From: Oenanthe sinensis | Taxonomy: Eukaryota > Streptophyta > Magnoliopsida > Apiales > Apiaceae | DNA length: 64,000 bases | Direction: 5' to 3' | NCBI GenBank assembly: GCA_028671895.1 | Contig: CM053794.1 | Coordinates: 38,022,501-38,086,500 of the forward strand | Part shown: positions 37,033 through 50,200 of the stretch, piece by piece | How positions within the stretch are numbered: the first letter of the stretch is position 1 | Layout of the letters: every line of letters begins with the position of its first letter | Program-made: the position numbers and the translations under genes | Notes under the pieces: generated by a model | Database searches by the model: none | Seen by the model: only the letters and a program-made list of their open reading frames with translations | What the model was told of the DNA's origin: nothing

Positions 37033-38257
37033 ACAACAGGTTGCAGAACTGCAGAAGTGAAAGAAACATGCATCTTCTTTCCTATATTTGTTATTAACCC
37101 TAGCTAGTAGCATTCTTCTCAGCTCCTACCTTCACTTGATTCTTTACTGTAAGTTTCATTTTGTTGCTTTATTTTCATCCGGGCTTACACCATTTTTCCT
37201 TTTTATTTACTCTCAACTTTTTCAATTTTTATCTTCTTGGGGGTATATCAAGTTCTGACCTTGGTTGTGCTTGATTTAAGTAGTGTCACTTTTCATTTTT
37301 CTATTTTTTTAGTGTACATAAAAATTAGATCTTCTACACATATATGTATTGTTTGTGTGATTAACTTTAACTCGTGTTGAATGTATATATGTATATAGAA
37401 TGTGATGTGGGCTAAGTTTGTTGGAATGGACTAGATGAAAGTGACTGTTTTCCCTGTAGCCATTTACAATAATGTTTGTCCGTTATATCTGACCTCAATT
37501 TTATCACAACATTTCTCTCATTTTTCATCTTCGACGCTGTCAATATCACAAGTAAGATAAGATTATGGTTTATGCATCATTAATTGTTATTTCACTTGTA
37601 TTATGAAGATGTAGAATTTTTGTCTTTTTATAAATCGGTTCAATCTTTTTCCGAATTTATTAGTTACTGGTATTATTCCTGTAAGATTCCTTGAAATTTC
37701 AACTCAATATTGGTCTACAGACTACAGTTGTGATCAGAGGTGCTTCATAAACTGAAACTGATTAATGTCATATCATACTATCAATGCCTTTACCAATGGT
37801 TTATAAAATTATTTTAAGTTAGTCAACATTTGACATCAGTAGTAATGATAATGACCGGTTAAACACATGTAGACACAACATCTTTATTGTGTTACTTGTT
37901 ATTAGGCACTGTTCTATAATGGAAGCAATGCAAGCCTTTGATCTCTTTTGACCATCTTAGTTCATCTTTGTTACACCAAGTTTACACTTTACCCCTGGTT
38001 TTTGTTGTTGACTCTTATTATCTCAGTTATAGTTTCTTTCATGCAGTGTGATTCTCTGCGTAGCTTATAATCTTGATATATGTATGCAGTTAATTCATGG
38101 GGGTTAGAAATTCATATGAATACATCACTCATGCCTTCTTTATGTTAGTCTTATTCTTTTCCTGATCTATGATGATAAATAATTTCCACTGAATTTGTTT
38201 ACATTGTTGTTTATTTGTCAATATATTATAGATTAGCAGAACATTAAATCTAGACCA

Positions 38258-41200
38258 ATGACAAAGGTCAGTCCAGAGTTTGGATATGAGGCGCAAATGC
38301 CTGTGTCTGCTGATGTGAGCTTTGCTTCAAATCAGTTTCCTGCATACAAGCTTGGTTCGGATAATCAAGTCTTGGAGGAGGTGAAATTTAATATAGAAGG
38401 CCCATCTTTAAAGGAGGTGGTCATGCAGGAAATTTCTCTGTTGTCAGAGCAGCATAAACGTCTTTCTGTTCGAGACCTGGCCAGCAAATTTGATAAGAAT
38501 TTGACTGCTGCTTCCAAATTGTCCAATGAGGTTCATTTTTTTTTTGTTGCTAATATCAGAGTATAGTTTCTTTTTAACTTATGATCTAACTAAACAATAC
38601 TATGTACTAGGTTCAAGGAATAAATTATATATCTGGATTTATATATTTAGTTATCCAGGTCATACGAAGTATAATCAAATATCATTCATGTTTATGTGCA
38701 AAATTAACCACTTCACTAAAAAGCAATGGGCAAATAAGCAAGTTTTTCCAAAAATGCAGACGAAACTCAGAGATGTGGCGTCTTTGGATGGACATGTTCT
38801 TCTAAAGAAACTTAGGGATGCACTAGAATACCTAAAAGGGCGGATGGCAGGTCAGATTAAGGAAGATATGGAAAAAGCCATTTCCATGGTTAGTGGTTCT
38901 TTCTTTCCTTTTCTTTTGTGTCAGTCTTCAGATGTGGAGAATTTGTTCATGATTATATTGTAAATTGTTAGAACTTCACAAACTTTATCCTATTGAAATC
39001 TGCTTGTTTTGTCGCAATGCTGTGGGGAGTTTATTGTTGCAGGTCTAATGATCCCATTTATAGATTAAAATTTTCACCTATTAGAGGATTTGGTTTATGC
39101 CATTAGCATGCGTCTTACTCTGCAGGTAGAAGCATTAGCAGTAAAGCTGACTCAAAAGGAGGGAGAGCTGATTCAAGAGAAGTATGAAGTCAAAAAGCTA
39201 GCAAGCTATCTCAAACAGGTCATCTAATGCAGTAATCCAAGCTCTACTCCAGCTAGTGGCATTTTTTTAGGATTTGAATGATTGTTTGACACTACTACAA
39301 ATTTTATATAGTAGATATGATTACTCGATAAATGTATGGCTATGAATGTCTTTCTATACATATGCATCACTTATTCTTCTTAGTCAAAATCTGAGCTACT
39401 AGTTTGGGTAATACATGTTGGTACTTGTGATATACATATATAGGATCTTAATTTCTTATATACTATATTACTATATATATATCACAAGGTTTCTGCTTTT
39501 AAAGGCATAAGTTATTGATTTCTTCTAACATCAGAGAGTTGTTCATCTAACATGATATCACATCTTCATGACCTAACAATCTCAAAAAGATAAATTTTAA
39601 AGTACTATTCATTGTTGCTCCAAAATTTCCTTGTTATCCACTCTTTAATCCAAAGTGGGCTTTCGAATGAGGGAGTGTCAAAGGTATAATATCCATTTAG
39701 TGGCTTCCCTCAACACCTTAAGACCTTTGGGTTTTAGGATAAATTCATCTAACATCTGCAACGCATGCTTCCGATTTTTTTATCATATAAAAGGTTGCCA
39801 CACGCTGATTTGTTTTAAAATGTGTTTGTGATTTCTTTGGTGTTCGTTGCTGCAGTGACTATGATGCACAAGTCTTTGTTTCTACGATCTTAGTCACACT
39901 TTTGTGGATATAATACATGTTGGGCGTCTGTGATGTATATACTAGTGGCTTTTAATTTTTCACAAGATTTTTGCAACAGATACTTCTGAAGTAAAATTTA
40001 ATAGTTTGCACACACCAATTTACTGTTTTCTTGTAAAATGTCTTCTAATTAACTTGTTAGTTGGTGTGGTGGAATTACTGCATCATTCTTCATTTTTCTG
40101 TCTCTGGACACTGAGATAATTTTATTCTGCATGTCTTTCTCTCATGAGTGATCCTTTAGTAGCATACTAGCTTGTTCTTTCTTTTCTTTTTCCGGGGGGG
40201 GGGGGGGGTAATTACATGTTGTTGTTATGTATGAGGGTGTATATAAAATCATCATAATCCATACTTTCTTGCAGGCTTCAGAGGATGCCAAAAAGTTGGT
40301 CAACCAAGAAAGATCCTTTGCTTGTGCTGAAATTGAGAGTGCTAGAGCAGTAGTTCAGAGAATTGGAGAGGCCCTTGATGAACAGGAAAGTATCTCACAA
40401 ACTTCAGGGAAACAGGTATATATAAATGTAATAAATTGTATCTAGATAATGAAAATAGAAATTGAAAAAAAATATATGTTTGAATAAATATAATATTTAC
40501 AAGTATTATTTGGTAATTCATTTTTTTGGAAGTGAAAGTTTAGTTTCTGTTTTGGACTAAACTTGAGATACTGTAGGAACTGAAGGAACTAATGGAGGAG
40601 GTTCAGCAGGCTAGAAGAATTAGATTATTACATCAACCCAGCAAGGTGTGTTGATATCCATTTTTTTTTATAAATGGAAGTCTATATGAATTTTAGTGTT
40701 GGCGTCCATTTTCCTGATATATGCTGGTCTACCTCCGTTAAAACTGGTTGTTAAATTTCTTACTTACTTTGATCATCTTCTGTAGCATATCTAAATAGGA
40801 TTTAATAGTTTCCAGAGTCTCAAGGGGTTAAAATGCTAAATCTGTTTTGATTATCCTATGTATAGCTACATTCTCTTCTTATAGGTTTTTAAATGTTCCT
40901 CTATTCCAGCATGTGAATAAATGTTATCTTATCTTTTTCTGTTATCGTTGTTCAATGAACAAAATCATCTTATGAAGAGAATTGTGACATGTTTGGTAGG
41001 TGATGGACATGGAACATGAGCTTCGAGCACTTAGACTTCAAATTCAAGAGAAGTATACATTTTCTCTTAAGCTTCAGAAACAGGTAGATTCTCTTCTGTG
41101 TTTATTTTTAAATACCTATTGTTATGCCCAATATCTGGACATGGGTCCTAGGCAGGCCCAATGGCATAAGGTGGCCGGCCCACCTCGCATCTGGGCTCAC

Positions 41201-44200
41201 TTGGCTTCAAAGCCTACATCCAGTTCGCATCGTGCTAAAGATGATAAAATATTCTAAGGCCCTTGGCCTAGCGTGAGGTCGCATCGCTAACTCACCAGCC
41301 TTAGATTCATTCAGCTTCAAGAAGGAAGAGAGAAGAGAACCGGTCCCCAGCCCGGTTCACTTCTCATCATCACCTCTCAGGTCGCATAGATTTGCCAGAG
41401 AGGCCCTCAGCCCGGCTCGCTTGGCCCGGCTCACTGCCTCCGGATCGCTTCGCTAGCCCGGAGTACTTAGCACGGATTTCTCATAATTAGCTGAAAGGCT
41501 CCTAGCCTCATGGGCTCGCCTCACTTGGTATTATTTGCTAATCTGAAGACTACAGAAGGCCCCCCAGGGTAATATCTCAACATACTTATTGATTTGAAGA
41601 CAGCTAGCCCCACGGGCTCTCATCTCATCAAGGGATCTGCACATGATCACCTCTACATACTGCTCCCGTGAGGCCACATCACGCACAACCGCTCCCGCGA
41701 GGCCATATCGCGCATAACTCCCTACGGGAACCCCTTGCTCTACAACTCCATGACAGCCCCCAGAGCCTAACGGGCTTGGGCCATGGCAGTTACAGACACA
41801 TGGGAAGTTTGCCCTCCACATCCGCACAGACTTGGGCCAAAGCCCAGCACGTCTAAGGATTTGGGCCTGATGGACCGGACCAATACCTAGCCCATATAGG
41901 TAACTTGTCCTCCAAGAACTACGTGTGGCTTGAACCCCTATATAAAGGGTACGTAGGCCTCTTGTTTCAGTTGAGACAACAGTTGGCAGCAAGAGAACAC
42001 ATATTTTCTCTGGCCTTCTAACGAATCAACAACAAGATCAGCTACCAAAATCCATCACTTTCCTCCCGTGTTCTTCGCGTTCTTCATCAAGTTCATAGCA
42101 AAATCATCATATTTTGCTCCGTGATTCCAGCAAACCTCCAAATTACTGTTATACCAGTTTCTCCCTATAACAATTGGCGCTAGAAGGAGGGCACTTGACA
42201 TCTGAGGGAGAAGGATGTCTAACTCTAGGAGAACCGTAAACTCATCAGAAAGTGATAGAGCTGAGGGTGACGAGACCCCGAGACATGCTAACGAGAACCC
42301 GCCTCAGACCGACCCCAAACTCTTAGAATTCCTGGATGAAATGGGCCAGCAGATGCTCGAGTTCAACAAAAGAATGAGGCGGATGGAGAGGAGAGACGCC
42401 TCTAAGAAGGCTAGCGCGAGCGCCCGGCGACGAATGAGGAGGGCCAATAAATCTAAGCGGCCCTGGTCGACCGTGAAACCTCGTGACCTCATGAATGATT
42501 TTAATGATGAAGCCGGAGATGTAGGGAAAGATGAATCGTTAGAGTGGGATGAGGTGCCCCCCATTCAGACGCGGCAGGCCCATGAGACCCCTCACAGGTC
42601 GTTTCATGGCCCAGCCCCCTCTGAGGCGAAGGCAACCAGTGTTTTTGACAGGGTCGGGAGAAGACTAACAGAGCATGATCTAAGGATAAAGCTGGAGAGA
42701 GTCCGAACTAAAAACACTGAGGTAAGGCCCCCGAGTCTAGCACATGAAGCAGATGGACCCCCTCGCCATCGCGAGCGCGCTAGGTCCCCATATCGTGCTC
42801 ATATGCCGGAGAGGCCCCCTCCCAGGAGAAGAAATCAGGAAGCTCAGTCCGCGATAAGTGGAGAAGGTGGAGGCCGAAGGCGTGAACAGGCACCGCCCCC
42901 ATCACATAGGGCCAGCAATGAAAATAATAATGAGGAGAGGCTGGGAAACCTCCGCATGAACGATCTTAGGCGGCTTCTAGAGCGCATGGAGAAGGAGAAG
43001 ACTGCTCCAAATCCTATCTCCACCCAGTCGCCTTTCACCAATGAGATCCGGGTCGCACCTCTGCCCGCCATCTTCAGAAACAACCCGAATCTCACTTTTA
43101 ATGGTGATACTGATCCAGCCGAATACCTAATCCGCTTCAATATTGAGATGGAAGTTTACCAGGTTTCCACTCTAGCCCGGTGTCGGCTATTCGCCGCCTC
43201 TCTCAGGGGTAGTGCCCAACAGTGGTTCTCCAAACTCGGGCCCATTATGATCGACTCGTGGGAACTACTGGCGGATATATTCATCAAACAATTCCAGTCT
43301 TCTATGCTCTATGCCCCACCTGTGGCAACCCTTGCTAATATTAAGCAAAGGGAAGGAGAGACCCTACAAGATTACTTCAAGAGGTTTAATGCCGAAGTAC
43401 CCCGAGTTAGAGGAGCAACTGAAGAGGCTGTAAAGAACTTCTTGATAGCAGGCCTTAAGGAGGGAACTGACTTCTGGAAAAGCCTACAAGCTAAGACACC
43501 TGAAACATTGTCTGAGTTTTACCGGCAGGCTGAGCCCTTTAAATGGGTGGAGAAATCTATGCTTGACTTAAAGAAGAGTAACAACAATGGAGGCCGGGGA
43601 AAGAATAACAAACGCAAGGGATCCCGGAGCCCGGATAATAGATACAATGGCCGTAGAGACAGAAGCCCCAGCCCGAAGAGGTATGACAAAAGGGAAAGAG
43701 AGAGGTCCCTTGAGAGCAATAGGTCAGAGGACAGGAGACCCTATCCGAAATACAGTCGCCACACCCCACTAGTGGCCCCAATTGAGCACATCTACGCAAT
43801 TAATGCCTCTAAAGGAATCTTCAAGAAGCCTCCACCAATGACGAATTACGGTAGAAAGGATTCTCGGAAGTTCTGCGCCTACCATGAGCAGTCGGGCCAT
43901 GACACCGCCGATTGCAGACATTTGAAAGACCAGATTGAAGATCTTATCAGGAGCGGTCACCTCACTGAATGGGTGGTAAGAGAAGTGAAGAAACATCAGA
44001 GGAGTGATTATCATAGCGTCCCGCCTCCTCCTTCAAAAGATAAATCTCCGCAGGATAAAGAGAGACCTGGGCTTGGCAATACTAGAGAGGGCAGTATCCA
44101 TATTATCATCGGGGGTCCTCATATTGGTGGAGATAGCAAACGAGCCATGGAGAGATATGCCAGAGAGGCCAAGGAGCGTCCCCTCACTAATATCCACCAC

Positions 44201-47200
44201 CTCTCGCAGAGACCTCCCAAGCTGTTTAAGGGAGAGGAAACTGATATTATGTTTACCGAAGAGGATGCCAAATGGGTCCATCACCCCCATAATGATGCTC
44301 TGGTAGTTAAAATAAAGATCGGATCCTCAAATGTGCACAGAGTACTTGTCGATAATGGAAGCGCAGTTAATGTTCTCACTTATGATGTCTACCAGAAGAT
44401 GGGTCTCCTTGACAAGGATCTCACACCTACTATCGGCCAGCTCTACGGATTCACCGGGGCCTCGGTTAGCGTCAAGGGCCTCATTAAACTCCCCATCACT
44501 CTAGGGGAGGAGCCCTGCATGACCACCCAGGTCGCTGATTTCATGGTGGTAGACCAGCACTCTGCCTACAATGCCATAATTGGCAGACCCATACTGAAGG
44601 AAATGAGGGTGGTGACCTCTATTTACCACCTTTCAATGAAGTTTCCCACTCCAAAGGGGGTAGGATGTGTCAAGGGCTGCCAGTATGATTCTCGAGAATG
44701 TTATAACAAGGCCCTCAAGTCAGCCGAGAAGACAAGTAGAGAGGTAAAAGCCATCAATGTAGACAATTACAAGCCAAGTTCAGGTGATACCATGATCACA
44801 CCGAAAATAGAGGACGCTATGTGCAACACCATCACCGTCGAAGAGCTCCCGCAAGATTATTTTGAAAGCAGGGGAATTCAAGTAGAGCCGATACCGGGGG
44901 CACTCATGATGGAGCCCTCCCAGCCATTTCAAAATTTGGTAGAAGGAATTGTGGAAGAGGCTAGTGATGATGAGGAGACCCCAGAGTAGTTAGCAAAAAG
45001 ACTCAGTAAAGGAAAATGGGTTCCAGAGGAGACCTCAGCAGTGATAGATCTCCCCAACGGATTCTCTCGTGAAATCACAGGCATCACCGAAAGATTAGTC
45101 AGTCCGAGCGGACCCGGGGGGTACATATTGGAGGATCAAAACAAGGAAGTGCTCTCTATTGAAGAAGTGGGAGAAGCAGGTATGACTCAGGATTTCGAGA
45201 TGGATATTGATCCACGTATGCCCGCTCATGTAGAAAGAGCTGGGGCAGCCGAAGATACTATCACGATTCCGGTGGACGCACATGATCCTTCTAAGTGGCT
45301 GAAGATTGGCTCTAATCTCGACCCAAACATGAGAGACTCTCTGGTCTCCTTCCTCAAAAGTAACCTGGATGTGTTTGCCTGGTCTCATGCTGATATGGTA
45401 GGGATTGACCCTAAAGTTATGTGTCATCACCTCAACATTGATCCAAATAAAAAGGGGGTGAGGCAGAAAAGGCGCCCTGTCAGTGGAGAGAGGGCTGAAG
45501 CCCTCAAGGAAGAAGTGGACCGGCTCCTCAAGGTCGGGCTCATCAAGGAAGCTTTCTATCCCACATGGTTGGCCAATCCGGTTCTCGTAAAAAAGCCAAA
45601 TGGGAAGTGGAGGACTTGCATAGACTTCACTGATCTAAACAAACATTGCCCCAAAGATAGCTTCCCTCTACCAAGAATTGATCAACTAGTGGATGCAACT
45701 GCTGGTCACGCACTACTCAGCTTCATGGATGCTTATTCGGGATACAATCAAATTCCCATGTATGAGCCCGATCAGGAACACACAGCATTCATCACAGATA
45801 GGGGTCTCTATTGTTATGTTGGGATGCCCTTCGGCTTACTCAATGCCGGATCCACCTACCAGAGGCTGGTCAATATGATGTTCGAGAAGCAAATTGGTAA
45901 AACCATGGAAGTATATGTAGATGATATGTTGGTTAAGTCTAAGGAGGCCACGGATCACGTCGGCCACTTAGCCGAGACGTTCGACATATTGAGGAAATAC
46001 CGGATGAAGCTCAACCCCCAGAAATGTGTCTTCGGAGTAGAATCCGGGAAATTCCTAGGCTTCATTGTTAATCACCGAGGGATCGAAGCCAACCCGGCCA
46101 AGATCAAAGCTCTAATAGAAATGAGGTCACCCAGGAATGTCAAGGAGGTGCAGAGCTTAACCGGGCGGATAACAGCTTTAAATCGCTTTGTCTCCAAATC
46201 ATCTGACAAATGCCAAGAGTTCTTCAAAGCAATCAGGAACATAGGAAAGAAGTTCGAGTGGACCCCTGAATGTGAAGAGGCCTTTCAACAGATCAAAGAG
46301 CATCTAGGCAGCCCACCTCTCCTATCCAAGCCTCTAGCAGGGGAGACTTTAATTCTCTATCTTGCTGTTTCAGACTACTCGGTTAGTGCTGTTCTGGTTA
46401 GAGAAGAAGCGGACACTCAGTTTCCTGTGTACTACGTGAGCAAGAGGATGCTTGATGCAGAGACCCGATATACTAACATGGAAAAGTTAGTTTATGCTCT
46501 CATTCTGGCATCAAGGAAGCTCCGACCTTACTTTCAGGCTCACAAAATTGAAGTAAGAACCGCCTATCCATTAAGGCAAGTATTGCACAAACCAGAAACA
46601 TCTGGCAGACTATTGAAGTGGGCGATTGAGCTAGGCCAATTCGATGTTTCATACAAGCCCCGCAGTGCCATAAAGGGGCAGGCTCTCGCAGACTTCATTC
46701 TGGAATTTCCATCTCACAGTGACGAGAGCACACAAGTCCCCACTAGGGTCTCGAGCACCACACAAGAAGAAATCAACGAAAACAGCGCTCCTTGGTGGAC
46801 CTTATATGTTGATGGAGCAGTGAATAATGAAGGAGCAGGTGCAGGGATAGAGCTTGTGACTCCGGAGGGACACAAACTCAATACAGCTATCCACTTCACC
46901 TTTCAGGCCACAAACAATGATGCTGAATATGAGGCCCTCATATCTGGCCTCAAACTAGCCTTAGAAATGAAGGCGGAAAACCTTAACATATTCAGTGACT
47001 CTATGCTGGTCGTCTACCAAATAAAAGGGGGGTTCCAAGCTAGGGGTCCTCGTACTGAGCTATATCTTAATTGCTCCCGACGGCTCCTCAACCTCTTTAG
47101 AGAAGTCAAAATCGAACAACTCCCACGGGGTCAAAATGCCCATGCAGACGCACTGGCCAAACTCGGCTCTCAGCGCGAGGCCACTCTGTTGGTGGTCATT

Positions 47201-50200
47201 CCCCTTGAAATCCAGAGGAGGCCCAGTGTCCCTGAGGAACTGAATGAGAAGAAAACTTCATCACTTGAGCTAATGGAGATTGAGATTGAAAATCCGGCCC
47301 CGACTTGGATGACTCCAATATGGGAGTATATCAAAATGGGTTCATTACCTGAAAATAAGAATGAAGCTAGAAGAATCAAGTACAAGGCCGCACGGTATGT
47401 TATTTATGATGAGGTCCTTTACCGAAGGGGCTTCAATATCCCACTTCTCAGGTGTGTTGATGGGGCCGAATGCAATTATATACTTCGAGAGGTACATGAA
47501 GGTATGTGTGGCAATCACACGGGGGGTGGTTCTCTAGCCCACAAGATCCTCCGACAAGGCTACTACTGGCCTACTCTCAAGCACGACGCCATTGAATTCG
47601 CCAGGTCTTGCGACAAGTGTCAAAGATATGCTAACTTCAGCAACATCCCCGCTGCTCCACTCACCTCTCTGATGAGCCCGTGGCCCTTTGCCATGTGGGG
47701 GATTGATTTGATAGGAGAGCTGCCGAAAGCTAAGGGAGGGGTCAAGTATGCTGTGGTGGCAGTTGATTATTTCACTAAGTGGGCCGAGGCCGAGCCCCTA
47801 GCCACTATCACCGCCAAGAAACTTAAGGATTTTGTGTACAGGGCTATTGTGTGCAGGTTTGGGATCCCCTACAAGCTCATTTCTGATAATGGAAAGCAGT
47901 TTGATTCCAAGGAAATGCGAGAATTTTGTGACAACTTGGGCATCAGGAAGGATTTCTCAGCTGTCTGCCACCCTCAATCAAATGGCCAGACAGAAGCAAT
48001 AAACAAGATAATCAAGCACACTCTGAAAGCTAAGCTGGATGAAAATAAGGGCAACTGGCCCGAGGAGCTCCCTAGGGTCCTCTGGTCCTACAACAGTACC
48101 CCGAGGAGCACTACTGGTGAGACCCCATTCTCCTTATCATATGGATGTGAAGCTATGGTACCTGTGGAAGTTGGCTCCGGATCATTCCGTCGAGATCATT
48201 TTGACCCCAATAATAATGAGGTCAACCACCGACTCTACCTCGACATGATTGAAGAGACCCGGGCAGACTCTCAGGTCCGCCTAGCATCGTACCATCAAAG
48301 GACAGCTAGGCACTACAATGGGAAGGTGAGGGCTCGTCCCATCCGAGTTGGAGATCTAGTCCTACGTCGGGTCATGCCAAACACCAAGATTCAGGCACAT
48401 GGAGTCTTCGGTGCCAACTGGGAAGGCCCCTACAAGGTCAAGACTGTTCTCTGGGAGGGAACATATCACCTCTCTGATCTCAAAGACAAGCTTATTCCAC
48501 GAGCATGGAATGCGGAACATCTCAAGAAGTATCTACCTTAACTGCCCATGTAACTGGCAGCACTATTTATTTTTAGACTTCGTATGAATAAATCATCCCA
48601 AGTCTCGGGGGGTAGTAGTGTTATATAAACACCTCTCTGAGATGATGTAATGACTTTATTGGCCCTATGTTCTTCAATTATTCAAGAAATATGCATGGTT
48701 TTCTTTCAAATTTTGTGTAATGTGTATCAATATTCATGAAAGTTCGTGCAGTTAGGGTCGAGCAACGACAATATGCGGCCAGAAATTGCTTAGCTAGGCG
48801 AGGCCTGTTGGCCAGCTGAGCGATGCGACGAGGGGCCCCGTTGTCACATCAATGTGCGATGCGAGGCCATAACCATAGGCCCCGTTGGAACAAGCTCAGG
48901 CCAGCATCGGTGCGAGGCCACTCGGTTTCAAGGCATATGAACCGGGCCCCCCATGCGAGGCCATTTCTGTTCGAAGGTGCTCAGACAAGGCCCCCTCGTG
49001 CGAGGCCAGATCGAATTGGGCGAATGAGAAGCAAACTCATGGGTAGCGACCTGGAAGCAGTTGGTTATTTTCGAAAATATGAAAAGGTAAGGAAAAGCTA
49101 CGACATTGTGCGGCCAGAAATTGCCTAGCTAGGCGAGGCCTGTTGGCCAGCCAAGTAATGCGACGTGGGGCCCCATCGTCACATAAGTGTGCGATGCGAG
49201 GCCATAACCACGGGCCCCTTTGGAACGAGCCCAGGCCAGTATCGAAGTGAGGCCATTCGGTTCTAAGGCATTCGAACCAGGCCCCCATACGAGGTCAATA
49301 ATGATGAGATCGAAGAAGCGACCTAGACTTACTTAAACAATCGTGGAATGAAAGAATAAAGCAGATAAGTCAAGGTTGTTAGTTTCACGAAGCGAAGTCA
49401 CAATCAGTTCATAAAAAGCGACCAAAAAGTGGAAACATGCAACATGAAGATATACTAAGTGATGCGAAGAGAAAATCAAGACATGCATAAATAAAATGAT
49501 GCGAACAGATAATAGATGAAGAAATTGAAGCATTAATATAAAGGTAAAGTGAATACAAACGCGAGGCATAGACGGTGCCCGCAACCCATCAAATTCAGCT
49601 CGCAAGCGAGCACAAAATACTTGTTCAAATTCTTAAATTACAAAATAAGGAAATTACGAGGCCTCCTCTTGTAGATCTGCGGCCCGCTTCGCTTCAAGTT
49701 CCGAGGCTCGTTGCGCTGCCTCTTCTTCCATTTCCTTGCGAAGCGCCTCAGCATAGACTCGGGTCGCCTCCCCGAGCTGGCCCCAATCAAAGCCTGGCAG
49801 CTTCTTCATGAAGGTTTTCATGAACATGACCTGGCCCAGAGCAGATGCCTCCTTTTCAGCGACCTCCTTCTCCTTAGCAAAGTTCGAGATCGCATCCTCT
49901 TGAGTGGCTATTTGGGCTTGGAGTTCGCTAAGCTGTTCATCGAAGGCCTGTTTATCAGAAGCTTTGTCCTTCTCCAGCTCTTTGAGTTTGCCATTTACGA
50001 CCCGAAGATCCTTCCTCACCAGCTCGGTCTCATCCTTCAGCTTCTTCTTATGATCCTCGATCATCTTTTTCTTCTCAGATTCAAGGGACTCGACCTTAAA
50101 ATTTAGAATGGCATTCTGCGAGGACAGGGCCCGGATCTCTTTGTGTCGGCTCGCTTGCCTGTAAAATAATTCAGCAGCGGCCCGAGTCAAGGCCGAGTTA

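Larger units (their letters stand above)
31741..38257. other. Transposon-rich spacer and SCAB leader region
   Basis: About 6.5 kb without a host CDS. It holds the VDE 3' flank, a Helitron (33076-34185) with a SINE, a tipless MITE copy (36078-36284) and microsatellites at 36916-37029. The SCAB leader probably starts near 36850-37140, with a leader intron from GT at 37149 to AG at 38230-38231. The remaining AT-rich DNA shows nothing I can name. Confidence 0.5.

Noticed and set aside
40194..40208. 15-base G run in SCAB intron 3 as a regulatory G-quadruplex
   Set aside because: A plain homopolymer of uncertain length is more likely a slippage tract; it proves nothing about function.
41531..41992. 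153-codon minus-strand ORF, identical at 53528-53989
   Set aside because: It lies entirely in the LTRs; identity reflects LTR identity, not selection, and no known domain is visible.
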